This document shows positions 24,101-39,100 of a DNA stretch of 64,000 bases, piece by piece (position 1 is the first letter of the stretch; every line of letters begins with the position of its first letter). The translations under genes and the position numbers were made by a program. A model generated the notes under the pieces. It did not search any database. It was given only the letters and a program-made list of their open reading frames with translations, and was not told the DNA's origin. Source of the stretch: Pieris napi. Lineage: Eukaryota > Arthropoda > Insecta > Lepidoptera > Pieridae. The stretch spans positions 11,046,001-11,110,000 of the forward strand of contig NC_062236.1 of the NCBI RefSeq assembly GCF_905475465.1, given 5' to 3'.

Positions 24101-27100
24101 ATATATACGTGCGTGTATCTTATGTTTTTGATATTATATATATTTTGTAAAAAAAATTTTTTTCGAAATTATCGTATTGGCTTAGTACTGTAAGGATGTG
24201 TATATATATTTTTGTGAATTAATACATAATTATTTAGTTTTTACGCTAACAGCTAGCTAGCGTTGTTTGGTGAGTGTTATTTAGTAATGAAAGAAATAAG
24301 TCTAATTGACACTTAAAAAAGTATTTCATATGCTTCTTTGAATCAGTCGTTTACTAATTGGGATTTTTAAAGCATTTTTAAAACACATAATTTAATTAAA
24401 AACTCTTAATACGTAGTCGTTATAATTAAATTTTATTTGTTTCAGGTAATTGTCTTGATATTAGTTCGCTACGGAACTTCACTCAACAGTTCGTTTAAAT
24501 ATCAAAAGGTGATGAAAACGTGCGCGTGCGATTTTTACAGTTTCCAAGAATGTATAGAAGGTAAACTATTGCTTCCCGTCAGACGAAATGTCTGTTTATC
24601 TGTCCTATTTTCATGTTAGGCTGGTTATTGACGATAGACTACAAAATTTTGTTGTGTAATAATTTGAAGTAGTTCGTTGTCGTAGGTAACTACTGTTTGT
24701 ATGTCGACAATAATGTTTCGGTTAATGGTCTTCGGATTGACAATAATCGACGTCGGGATTCGAACCCACGACCACTACTAACTCATGAAGCATGTGGCTT
24801 AATTTTGCCACCGTAAATTAAATTACGACATTATTTTTTATAACGCCAGAACGTAGTTATTTAATTTTTTGAAATCTGAGCTTTTAAGTCACCAGTGACC
24901 AAGTCGCATGTATTAAATACCACCTCAAACCTCAAAGGCCAGCAACGCACCCACTAACATGGGTGTCCATTGGCTGTGATGACTGCCCTTCTCGGGCGTC
25001 CCGTAGGATCTTTTGCCCCCCTATAAAAAAAACCTTCTGGAGGTACGAATCACATTGTTCAGGATCACCAATTCGTTAAACCTTAGCAGAGAATAATCTG
25101 TATCTCCTTAGATAAATGCATATAACTTCTAAATCTCATACTGCAATTTAAATGTGCGGTCGTACAATTTGCTCATATCTATTCTTACTATTTCGCAAGC
25201 GTAATCTGTAATCGGCCGGTAAACATTGAAACAGGTTTAATGTTTGTAAATAAACAAATCGCTTTTCGTACTAACCATTTGCGTTGAGGAAAATTAGATT
25301 TGGACTATTTAGTTCTAACGCGGTTCTTGCGTTTATATATTCCTTTTTATTGCATATATATTTAAACCACAAATTAGTGGTCAATATTTATGCGCAGTTG
25401 TTTTTTCTACTATTTACTATCGTTTTAGTAGTCTGTATGATAAATAATTATTTAACATTAATATGTGGATCCTGATATAGGAAATTATTATCAATTTAAC
25501 AGCAACAATACACGTAGACTTTCCCACACCACTCTACCTATAGTACCGAAGGTTTAACAACATAAAATAGCCTTTTGTTCATTGATATGTTAGTACTTTT
25601 GCTTACCACCTACAATTTATTTAGCTTTCATAGACTTTATATTTAAAAAAAGGATGCGTGTACTTATGTACGCGCGTAAGAAGTTATACTTCTTTGGCAT
25701 TATTAAAAATAGTTTTTTATTGCATGCAAATAATTAATTACAATTAAATAATCAAAGACTGGAAAAGGAGTCATTATAGTCAATAAAGTTCAGTTTACAT
25801 TTGAAAAATTAAATAAATAAATATTTAATATTATTCTCTTACATTAAGTGTAACATAAATTCTATTATTATTCGAATGTTGTTTTTAAATTATGTCCAAT
25901 GCCGTAGCATCTTCCGTGGACAACTTCATTCTGTTAATTTTGTGTCACGGTGCGCGCGCATCGTAAAATTTCACTATCATAAATTTTTCATAACGCGCAT
26001 AAAGAAGTATAACTTCAAAAAATATTTTAGACCAATAAGCACTTTGCTAAATAGGTTTACGTGATAGCGAAAACATTGAAATTGGTTCAGTTTACGTTTG
26101 AATAACTCGTTTGAAGCAAATATATTGGAAATAACTATGATCATCACTTTAAGAAATATGTCTTTGAAGTTGAAACAAATTATTTTTTTCATTTATAAGT
26201 CGTCGGTCACTATTCAATTGGCTGAGAATTTATTCTCGGAATCGTATCAATTTATTACAATAATAGAATTGCGTCTACCAAGGACAGGCAAGACTATGTA
26301 GTCAGTTTTTATTAATTAACCGCCTCCTTGACTTCACTGGGTCCATTGAATTATTAAAGGCCGGCAACGCGCTCGCGAACTCTCTGGCATTGATACACTC
26401 CATGGGCGGGCGGTATCACTTATCACTAGATGAGCCTCATGCCCGTTTGCCCCCGTTTGTTCTATTAAAACAAATAGGAAGTTCTAGGTTTTATTGTTTG
26501 CCTCCTGCCCGTTTGCCTTCTATTTTATAAAAACAAATAGGAAGTTCTAGGTTTTATTAAAACAATATAGTTTGGTTTTAAAGTTTCAGTAGGCTGATCT
26601 GATTGACTATCTATCTATGTTGCACCTACCTTGTTTTCTCTTACGTCTGTTGATAACATTGTTTTTAAATAATATTTGTGTAATTGAAAGTTATGAGATT
26701 ACTATGCTATCTCTATTAAGGGGGAGGGGTAAGGTGAATGGCCAGACGTCGCAGGCTCAAATCAATTTACGAACGGCGACTTGCAGAACAGAAATAAAAA
26801 TGAAGGAATATTCCTTTCTGTTGTAAATGTGTAGCAAAATCTCAGGATTTTGTTTCGTAAAAATATGCTATGGTGTTTTTGGGTAATAGTTTATATTTTG
26901 AATTTTTTTCACAATGTTGTGTCATATGTGTGTACACAGGCATTAAACTCGTACTTAAGCAAGTGCGTGTAACAAAAAATCTGAGACTTTGGGATGAAGA
27001 GGGTGAGATGGGGGTGAGACACCTCTGGATAATATATATTATAGATCAAGTATATTTAATCTTAATTATTATAGCTTAAAGTCGTTTAAATTTTCTAATA

Positions 27101-30100
27101 TATAATTCCATAACAAGCCAGTGGATAATTCTATTTTCTCTGCTAAAAATTACTTTATAATATTTTAAGCATTCAAATTTTATACCTTTATTCAAAAATA
27201 AGAAGGTATTTTTTTCAGTAATGTGGCTTATTTTTATCAGAATTGATTCTAGAAATAGATTATTGTCCGTGAAAATTAGGGGTCAGACCATTTGACTTTT
27301 TAAAATCAGGTCGCCCACACGTCTGGTCTTGCGTTGTAAAAAAATACTTAAAATAGCATTTATTTTTCAAACTAATAAATATACGCTCACATTCCAGGCT
27401 GGAATGCTTTGAGATAGCTTTAAAGCAAATATTTTGATTACTTATTGAAGCCGTGAATTTATGCGCCTATAATGGGATTCAATAAACCCACGTGTCTGAA
27501 TAAAAATAAACATTTTTCATTTTTCATGTCAATATTTTGACATGTTAATGACATGGAATACAAATTTTAATCAAGGCAACACCAAGTACACAATAATATT
27601 TAAGCTATTTTCGAGAATAGAAACTCTTTAAATAAAGAAAAGTCATCACACGGAGTTTAAATTTGAAAATAGAAAAGAAAAAATAAATAATACCACCGGA
27701 TGTATTGTCATTAAAATAACTATGATAATATATTTCCGGAATTAGGCCTATTTCGATGATTAGGCACGTTCGTATCGTGTCAATGAATTAATTTAACTCT
27801 AAAACATTCCAAAGTTTCTTAAATAAAACGTCCTTGCGATACAATTTAGATATTATGGTACTTTATTTACAGCTCGCAGTTGTGTGGCGAGTTTATTTTT
27901 ATCATAATGACTTCTATCAATGTCAAAACGTCATTCCCGAATTTCTCCCAACGTACGTTTTAAGAGTGTTTTTTTATATTATAACAACAAAAATGGTGAA
28001 TAGAGTAAAAATGAAGCAGATAGTTAAAAGCAGGAAATACTTGAACTACATATACCTACTAACTTTTATTGATTATATAGAAACTTGATACATTTTAATT
28101 TTTTTTTTCAATGTATGGTTTAATATTATATACAAATTGTTTACAGTTTACCTACCTCTGTTTTTTGTACTCTTCGCGGTCTTTAAATTATGACTAGGTA
28201 TTTTAGTTTTGTTTGATTTTACAATGAATTATATTGCAATTTTTGGTTGCAAGATTACCAGGAACACATAACGGATGTAGAAGTGCACAGTTTAATAGTT
28301 ATGGCAAATGCAAAAGCTTCCTTATTGCTCGCTCTAATTAGAGAGCGATTTTGGAGTAAAGCTAATAAAGTTAACTGAGGAAATAGTTATTGCAGAATGA
28401 GTTAACATAAAATTGTAAATAACCCATGAGTTTCATCATCGGACATCGGAGCAGAATACATAAATCCACCCCGTATTACCTCGACGTCCGTCGTTCCACA
28501 ACTGAGCGTTATTTAATCAAGGTTAACCTGCGCACCACCACTATGTTGAACCAGCTACCAACTAAAGTATTTCCGAACCAATTCGATTTAGGGTCCTTTT
28601 AGAAAAGAGCGTACCAAATCTCTGGCATTGAGAGGGTCTATGGGGTACCACGTGACATCAGGTTAACGTCCTGCCCATTTGCCCCCTGTAAATAATCAAG
28701 AATATGATTACAAACTTTTTTTATTTCTTTAGAATATTCAATAATATTGAGTATTGAAATTGCTATGATAATATCATTTTGCATGCAATTGCAATGATGG
28801 ATTTTAATTATTGTGAATGGAGAGAATTTAATCTATCTAATTAATAAGGTTTGTCCTAAAAAACATGAAAAATAATGAAACTATATATGTATATATATAT
28901 TTCTATATGAAACAAGTAAAAGCCAGTCTAGTAAAAAATCAGTATAATGCTTAATAAAATAATACCCAACATATAAATAATGTTTTCTTCAAAAAGATTA
29001 AATACTGATATTTCTGCAAACAAGTAACATGGCAAGGTGTATTTTTAAACACATGAGATGATACTGCGTATGCAAAACGTATGAACGTCAAACCGGATTG
29101 TCGACGACCGATGATGTCACACTACGTGGCATGATCGCCGACGCTTGGTTTCGTCATTGCTGTATGGGTCCTGGCCTCAAATTGCATTCGTTTTGTATCG
29201 GCAAGAATTAATCAGGCCTCACACATTTTTGTGTGATATGAAGTTTTCCTGATGGTGCCTTCAACGTAGGAGCAAGTGGTTATAGCAAACATAGAAAGGA
29301 ACTATTGAGATCCTCATAGTGAGAGTAGCAACAACAGTCAAACTAGCCCATAAAAACCAAAATTCGAAATCATTTATTCATATAAGTAACACAATAATGT
29401 ACAGTTATACACTAATGAACTCCAAAAAAGAAATATATATGAAATGCTTCTAATTTTACATTTACTGCCAATTCTCAAAATCAAGGGCGTAGAACGGAAG
29501 AGAAGAACTGGCAATAAACTCTCCGCCACTCTTCTTAATCGCCAAGTTTTGTTTCATAACTTCTCTTTATAATATATCTTGTGTTTTCAGTGTTACCCAC
29601 TTATATATTGTTTTTAAGCGATCCAGAAATTAAAACAAGAGTACAGGAACTTATGTTTTCCTCGTATAAGTAATATCCAATTTACCGATGATGCCATATG
29701 TGTCATTGTTGGTTGCATCGAGGTATAAATAAAGATTGCAAGTTCGTTTGTAAATATGTATGTTAATGACATTGGCAAGACTGTGACGTGGGGTGAAGTC
29801 ACTGAATGTTGAGATCACGTCGGCGTTGTGCCAGCGTTACGTAGGGTATTTCCTGATTGTTCTACCGCAGTCTCAATTCATGCAGTAGAAGCTTATTCGT
29901 TGTTATAGTCGTGAGATATTATTACATTTTTAATAGAAATTTAGAAGCTGATCCGGTAAACTAATAATGTCGCTATTAAAAAATAGGGGGTTGGTGGTAG
30001 AAGGGTGATTATTAACGATTATATGTATTAAAAAAACAAAAAAATGGTTTTCGATCTATTTTTAGACCTAGCAAAACACAAAAAAGAAAAAAAATATAGT

Positions 30101-33100
30101 AAATAGGTGATTATTATATGTATTAAAAAAAACAAAAGAATAGGTTACGATCTTTTTTTAGACCTAGCAAAACACAAAAAAGAAAAAAGATATAATAAAA
30201 AGTCGAGTGGAGGAGGAGTAGTGTTGGCCTAATGGTTTCAGCTTCTCATCCCCGTAGGTTCGATCCCCGGCTGTGCACCAATGGACTTTATATGTGCGCA
30301 TTCTCACGATCGGTGAAGGAAACCATCGGGAGGCATCCGGACGGCGTGTGTCAGACACAGGAGGCTGCTCACCTACTTGCCTATCAGATTGATAATGAAA
30401 TAGATACAGAAAAAGGCCCAGACCTAAAAAGGTTGTAGCGCCACTTATTTTTATTTTTATTTGTTTCGGAGGAGATTACCTACTGACACGGGAATTTTAT
30501 ACCGGCTGAATTTTATTTACTTCATGCACTGGTAAACCTGAACATTTCTAATATAATATTTTTTCTTTTGTATAGTTTCCGATCACTTGAATTTTCTATG
30601 TCTGTGTTCAATTAAACTGGTACTAATATAATATCTATACAGATAATTTAATGTGTTATGTGTTGCAAGAAGAAGCTCAGTCGATTTGAAGTTCTAACTA
30701 TATTAAGAATTGCTCGTTCGTGTAATCATAGCTTTAATCAGCTATTACGTATAAGGTACACACGTTTCCGGGGGCGTGAGTTTCCTTTGTGAGACACCGG
30801 AACATGTCAAATACCAGAGTAAGAAACGTCGTATTGCATTCCGCATACGTGGAATGTGATCTATGACTATGTTAATTGATTGTGCAGTTTCTACTAAAAG
30901 GATGGATTTAATTGTGAATTTATAAACTATTATTTTAGTATCAGAACAAGAGTTACATGATTAATATTACCGCATTTTACTTGGATTTTAAAAGGTTGGC
31001 AACACATTTGCGTTCTCTCCAGCCTTTTGGGTATGCGTAGGTGGCGAATTTGTTTGCAATAGTGAAGCTATTTGCTCGTTTAAAAAAATCTCGAGGCTCT
31101 TAGCTCTCCAACTTAAGGTGGATATGATTATAATGCCATCAATCGATCAGTCCGGATATGCAAGGCGAGGATCTCGTAACGGATTGTCGTTTCAGCGAAG
31201 GTGTCTAGACGGGTATTTTCTTATATTGGTGCGTGGTTATATAACATTATTTAATAGAAATACCAGAACTTAAGTGGATCTAAAATCCATCACTTATTTG
31301 AAAAAATCCATTTTAGTTAGCTTGAGGCCTACAACGCACTAGCGGCTGGCCGTGATGCGGTGTGCCGCTGCGGCAGGCCGCAGTATATACGGTCTGCCGT
31401 AGCGGCATGCCGTATTCCGGCTAACCGTCCCTATTGCGGTCTTATTGCGGTCTGCCGCAATCGTCACTCGTCAGTGCTTCTTGAAATATTACAAATTCAA
31501 ATTCAATGACGTGGAATAAGTGATACATGTATCTTATGTTCCATAATAAACATATTTTATTTTTTTATTTTTTACTCTTTTAAAATAGGTTTACAATATT
31601 TTGTTTACATTTGTTAAATAATTATATGTGATGACGTAGGTAGGACGGCTAACCGCGCCGAGTGCGTGGAGGGGACGCGGCGCGCCGCATCATTCAACCG
31701 GTGCGGCTCGCCGCAGCTCCAGATCAACCGGAGCGGTTGACGGTTGACCGCAAGTCAGTGCGTTGTTATCGTGCGGTTTCATGTAATAATCGATGTGCGG
31801 CCCGCCGCAGCGGCACACCGCATTGCGGCCAGCCGCTAGTGCGTTGTAGGCCTGAATGTAAACGGAGAAGACTTTTGACAAAAAAGTATAAAATAAACTA
31901 CATAGAGAAGTCCTTATAAATCAGTTCTTTATAAAAATATAATGTTACTTTTCATCAAGTATATTCTTTAAAATTATATTATCTGTTTTTAAACATGTAC
32001 CACGACAACACTGGTGTGGGGACTAGCGTCAGAACAGTTTTCGTGTTGCGTTGTGCGTAGATCGAAGAGCTAAGACTAGTTAAGTTCATGAAAGCCTTTA
32101 CGCACTAAGAAATCCCCAACGTAGCTTAGTACGCTTACCGCGGTAGCAAGGCGGAAGTATTGTAAATAGACGACTATCGATGCGATTACATACGGATTAT
32201 ACATAATCTAATTATTCCTACTTAGGTCAATAATATGAAATGTCAAGAAAACCTTCTTACCAAGTTAGTAGCAGTTAGTACTTTAGAATCTTCATCTGAC
32301 TCTATAGTTTGCTACTACTTAACCTATGTTAAGGATGTAGCAAAAATGGACATATGGTTGTACTAGAAGTGTAAAAGGTGTAAATAAAGGTATTATAAAT
32401 CTAGTAAAATGAAGAAATTAAATTATTAATTTATTTCAAGAACTTTGATACATGAAGGGTATGTAAGACACAAGCTACTTTGAGCTCTCAGTTGGGTGGG
32501 CCGTACCCACTAAAACAGCCTCGTGGTATTTTCACTCTACCGGAGATAAAGCAGCAAAGGTCCAACATATAAAGCCTAATACTGTTTCAGATATATACCT
32601 ATATGTTAGCGGAATTTAATGACGGAAAACAAGAGCAGAATCGTTTCAAACAAAAGCTAGATTTAAACTCATCTTTATGTATCGTGTGAAGTGCGACCTT
32701 CAGACCGTAATCACTACGTGTTGTGAACGATAATGGCTTAGCTTTTATTGCGAATCAATGAAAAAATGCACGTGCTGAACCTTGATATCTTTTTTAGAAT
32801 GGTTTTACAAGCGCAAATTCGATAGTTCAGTTAGTAAACTGTGCACTATAACAACACATGTATCAAATATGATTTATGCTAATATTGTTAATATACAAAG
32901 GTCCAGAAACAAATATTCCTATAAATACGTTAAAGCAGTATTTTCTAAAGTAGGGCCCACGCGCCACAGGGGGCAATTATTTGAATGTTAAGGAGCTATT
33001 CGAAAATGTATTAAAATATTTGGAATTTAAGTTTTTTATTATATGTTTTACTTACAGTGTATATTTAATAATTTCCTAGTAATTTCTTCCTAAAAAGGAA

Positions 33101-36100
33101 AAATGTGATAGTATCATTTAACTATGTTGAAATGGGAGGTCATAAGAATTTTAGTAAGGCTTTGGTGTGGCATGGCTCGAAAAAGGCTGGGAGATAAGTT
33201 GCAAGGGTCTGTCGATTTCTCCCGAATCGACTGTAAGAAAATCTTTTAGTATTTCTTTTAAATGAAAAATTTTGTCTCGTATCTTGAGTGACGTGAGTTA
33301 TCAAGCCAATGGCGATGTCACACTCATGACCTATATTCCTTGACCTTACGTAAAACAAAAAGGTCTATGTGTAAACAAATATTATTACAATAGAAATCTA
33401 TTGTATTCAATTAATAAATGTCTTCCGTGGGAGGACATGGGCGTTATGGTTGTGACTCACACTGCCCACGGGAAAGGGATGCCTCCGAGGTTATTAGGCA
33501 AACATGTGTAGATATCATAGTAGGTTGTATTTTTTTTAGGGCTGCCCATAAAATATATGCATATTGTTAATTTCAAGATAGGAATTTGTTACATACCTTT
33601 TTTTCACTTTAGCGCACACGTAGAAGTGCACTGCTATTAAAGTCAGTATATAATATACAAGGAAAGGCAAACTTCATCTAAGCATTTGAACAATTGAGTT
33701 GAGCTGAATGGCTCAGCATCAGCATACCTTATAGAATTTAGTGGTGGTTTTCTATTTATTAATATTTAAAAAATCTATTCATATCAGGTGTGCTATTTAA
33801 CTACAATTGGTACGTGTATTTCGATATTTCTTTCGGTATTTCTCAATATTCACTATATGCGTTCAAACTTTTGCAAGAAGAGCGTGTTTTCTCCTTAATA
33901 GAGTTTGTAAGTAGGGTTATTGGACACTTTGTCATGTGAAATATCATTTTTATTAAATTAGGTTAGACTTAAATTACTTATTAGTCTTAAGTTATATTGA
34001 CCTACAGAAAGGTTCAAAAATGTACCAAACAATAAAAAATATTCAATTCATTTAACTAAGTGATACATAATTTGGCTTTGTTGAGTGATGGTGTAAAAGT
34101 GAGGGTAGGAACGCGAAGGTGTGTATGTACGTGTGTATGCAGGTGTGTTTGCATATTGTTTATACTCCTTTTAACCATATTCCGCGATAGCTTAAACAAC
34201 ACAACAATATTGGTCGTTCTATGTCCGCGCTGCGCGATACAAAACTGAGTTTTTTTGCATAGTTAGTGTTGATGTGAGGAACTTGACTACGAGTCTGGCA
34301 GGCAGGAACAAGGAAATACATTTTTTCTAGAAGTGAGCGGCAATTAATTATATTTGAGCTGATGTTATATTCAAAATCTTAACGGCAGCCCTGTGTGATG
34401 ATCAAATTTCGTGTCATTACCGTTCTAAAGATTGAATGTAGGTTTAATTGAGTCTTAATGCTCTCTAATTAATGTCGAAGGTGAGCTATTTTTGCATACG
34501 GTTAACCTTTAATACAGGCTTTAAATAGAATTAGCATTTTTATTATTCTCAAAGAATCTTAGATTTTGTAAGAATTGTAGCATATTCTATATTGGTATAT
34601 TATGGTGTAGTGGCATGTGTTCTCTTGAATATCGCATGTATAAAATGTTACAAAATAAAACAATAACACTTTATTTACATCACAATAACACAAAATAGAA
34701 GAAACATAATATAAAATAAATGAAGACAAAAAACGTAAATGGGCGGTCTTACTGCTAGAAGCAGTTTCCATACAACCTAGACATAAATTATGTAAACATA
34801 AAAATATTCTAAACATAAAACTTTCGAGTTACTTATGTTAGTAATTGGATTATTCGAAGCTTAAAAACGAAATATAATTAAATTTCATACTTAAAAATGA
34901 TACTGAAGTGAGAAGTTCGTAGGTGCACGAATGGACTTTCTGCCTTTATGCGCATTTAGCACTCGCTCTAAACAAAAATATCGTGAGAAAACGGCATCCC
35001 TTACTAAAAAAGTAGACATGTGTCATACTAATCACCTACTTGGCCTTAAGAAAAAGAAATGATCACGAAACATACAGAAATGAGGCCCAGAGTGGTAGTA
35101 GCGCCTTTGGTTTTTTAACTTACGTGTACGGCTCAATTCAAACAAAATAATACGATTGTCCGTCCATGTTAATGCTTTACAATATTTTAATACATATGAA
35201 GATTAAACAAATGCTTACATGCTTAATTAATGATAATTAGCTTTATCTGTAATCTGTTATTAACAAATGATCTTAAGTAACGCAAGTTATGCAACGGAGC
35301 GAAAGTGCATCCCGAGCGCGTTAGCGAGTTGCTTCCGTTATAATTAGGAACTAAGACTATATGCGATCTACATATATGTATATAGAGGTATAGGTTGATT
35401 AAAAGAAAGAAAACGAGCCGGCCGAAGTGATTTTGAAAATTATTTCAGTAGAAAGCAATAGTATTTGTTAGCTCTAACCACATGTTAACTATATGTCAGG
35501 GACAGAAGGCTGATCACCTACTTGCCTATTAGATTGACAAATGATCATGAAACAGATACAGACATTTGAGGCCCAGACCTAAAAAGGTTGTAGCGCTACT
35601 GATTATTAAATTGTTGTTATTACATGAAATAGATATCTATGTGAAAGAAGTCGCGAAAGTTACTTTTGAATTATTTATTAATGGACTGATCAACTCATTA
35701 ATGTTGAATCGGAGATATTATCAGTTCCTTTCTAATTAATAAACAAGAAACTAAATTGGTATATTTCGTATAGTTAATACAATATAATAATCTCTTATAG
35801 TCAGTACATAAAATCCAAAGAACCCGTACAATTGTCCTTATGGCGTACCATCTGCTGACATCCGACACCGAACCCACTGTCCTTGCCCTGATTAGCTGGG
35901 CCTCCCATTCATCTAAGCAGCTTTATAATATAATCTTTTATTTACTTGTAATGAGTTCCTGAATAACTTATTCATAGCGGCATATTTACGAATTTATAGG
36001 CGGCGAACATCTATTGAATTTTCTGTCTTTATCGCCTTCGCGTGTCTTTGAATATCAATGAACGCGACAAAAACTTATTAAATTTTTTAATATATTCACG

Positions 36101-39100
36101 TTTTTATCATTTTTTTTTAAATAACAAAATTACATGGTAACTAATCATATAGACGCTGGTCCATTCCATGGTTCATAAAATGTAAATATAAAACTTTTAA
36201 TCTATAGAAACTTTATAGCTTAAATCCATTATGTAAAAAAAGATTATAAAATGTTATATAAGTCTTAAAAACTGTATGTGTGAGTGTAAACGCTAGTTAG
36301 ACTTAATTTGATTTGAGAACTGGCAGTAAATGTAAAATTAGAAGCATTTAATATGTATTTATTTTTTGAAGCTCATAAGTATATATTGTGTTACCTATAT
36401 GAATAAATGATTTCGACTTTGACTTTGAATAAGTTTGAGTGAATTTTGTTTTAGGAAAAGAAACGGTTTCAATGCATGAATTTAAACAATAATATTTATC
36501 TTAGATTCTAAGTTTACGCCCTTAATAAGATTTTGCTTGTCACAAGCACATACCAAGTTTTAAAATTCGTAATAACAAAATAGTGAGCTATTTTCATTTC
36601 AAGCGCATAAATTGACTCTTCCTAAACATTGAATCCGTTGACAAATTGGTTGAGAAATCGCTTTGGCCATTACCTGATATATGAGACAGGTGTGATTTAT
36701 TAGGTTTTTACTATAACAGCCGTGATCCGGATTGCGCTGGTTTATTGTCTAGGTCATACGCCTCTTCATCATCTCTAATATTGGAATTGTTGCTAACTGG
36801 GGTTACCATGTTATATTAATTTTAAAAAGCAATTGCGTATATGTATAATTTTGTAATGACTACTACAAGGTTTTATATTTCCACTGATAATCAGTGTTGC
36901 TTGTGGCAGCAACTTAAAGCTTAAAGCCGTGTTTGTATTTATTTTGTATGTATATGTGTGTGTGCTAATGAAATAATTTCTTTCTTTTTTCAATAGATTA
37001 AGCGATCATATAATAACTATGACCTCTTTCTCGTAATCAGCATAAAATAATCCTAAAGTCTGGTATGTAAACCCAGGAGAGCTTTTGTAATTTTGCAAAA
37101 TACTACGTATAGTAATTTTTGACTATTCACAAAATTTCATATTAGTCCAACCGTGGATTTTTACTTTCTTTAGTTAATTAAATTTATGTAAAGTTAAACT
37201 CGACTCGTTATTATCGACGGATACATATAATAGGCATACATTAAATTAAAATATATTGATTGTTTGTAATCGTTATAAAGCTATGTGTATGGTATATAGT
37301 ATATATATTTCGCCCTATAACCAACCTTCCTTCTTAAATAAATAAGGGTCATATTGATTTTTTTCTCAGTAACCTTCATAAAAGTATTAGAGTCAGAACC
37401 GTTTACGACGACATCATACCGGTTATATTGACCAAAATTAAAGGTCCCGGCTGAGTTATATTGTATTAGGAGCTTAATAACAACGTCATCGGCTGTTACG
37501 ATTATCGGTTTTTACGACCATATATGAGTAGGCCTTTTGATGTCGTTACAACAGATTTTGACTGTATTTTACTGATGCAGTGAACCCACGAACAACAAAA
37601 ATAAATATGTTACAAATCACGATGCCATGTGCGTCGATAAACGAGAAATTGTGTCGAGGCTTACGAATCTTTTGCTTCGTCTCACGACTTACTTCATTTC
37701 GACATCTATGATCTTTGATGTTTGTTTATTCGTTTATCTATTCTAATTTAAAATTATCTTTCGTTCTTCGATGTGATTTGTGTGAATTGTGAAACTCTTG
37801 TTGGGTCATGGAGTACCAAACCCATTGTAACGTTTGTTTGGGTTTTATGCCTAAGACTTTCCTACAACAAAATATTTCGCTAGAAATTTGACTGATTATT
37901 CGCATAATGCGTTAAGCATTTGAGCGTACCAATTTTTAAGAGGCCGGCAACGCATTTGCGAGCCCTCTGGTAATGTGGTCTATGGGCTCACTTAACATCA
38001 GATGAGCTTCCTGGCCGTTGTTGACATACTTGTTTTAGAATCAGTGTCGAGACTTAACGCGGATTTAACCTAATGCAGATTCAGTGACCATTATAAAGCT
38101 AATAACCAACGTATTCGTCCAATATTTATATGTCTTGCGACACCTGGTGGTTAAAAGAAAACCTAAAATGTTTCATACAAATATTTAAACGCAGGCAGAG
38201 GCAAGGTACATGCAAACTGTATGGAATACATAGATCGTTTCTCAAGCGGGGGTCGGATTTGTTTTAAAAGGGGGTCGCAGTCTGTTGAAAAATAATAAAT
38301 ACAAACTATATATAGGTACAAAAGATTCGTTTATTAAAGGAATAAATTATTATAGTGTAGTGTTATAAAACTAAATTATAATTTTATAGTGATGGGGTTG
38401 CAAGACTGTTTTACTTAACTTTTTACCTTTTTCGTGGGTTGCGACATAAAAATGGTTGTGAAACGATGACGTAGATCGTTATTGCCTTCAGCTAGGATAG
38501 GGTTCGTATATGCGGCGAGTAAAACGTCGAACCCCGAACGACAAGTGTTTTTGAAGGGCTTTTTCTATACAAAATTCCCTTTAAATTAAAAAGGAACTAA
38601 AAGCCGCATTGATTACGGTTGCGGAAGAATTTAATGGATAGAAAAGTAATGTCGCGTTGTATGAATAGAAGCAATGCAGCGATATAATATTTTCTTCAAC
38701 GACCAACTGAGCTTGAAAAGCCTTTGTTAAATTCAGTGCATCCAGCCATGTATACTGTACAAATGGTAAAGATGTCTCGGCAGACGTATGAGGAACTTTG
38801 TTTATTGTTATGTGGAGATATTAAAAAGTTTGCTCAATTTAGGGTGTGTTTATGATAAACACATAAATTATTTGGAAGATAAATTGTGCTATTTGACACT
38901 TCATCGGACTCATAGCTTATGATGGACTTTATGTGACGAATAGCGCTATCTGACAGTCGTGAAACGTAAAAATAGTGTTTATCCTACCAATAAGTAACAA
39001 ATAGTTAATTTGGAACTTATGTAAAACTTATCCGTACATTGTGAAACAGACCCTTAATATGTTGAAGAGCCTACTGTCTACTATAGGGTTATAAATTTAA

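Noticed and set aside
31662..31919. 85-codon Arg-rich open frame
   Set aside because: Produced by the GC-rich repeated modules of a TIR element, with no protein motif.
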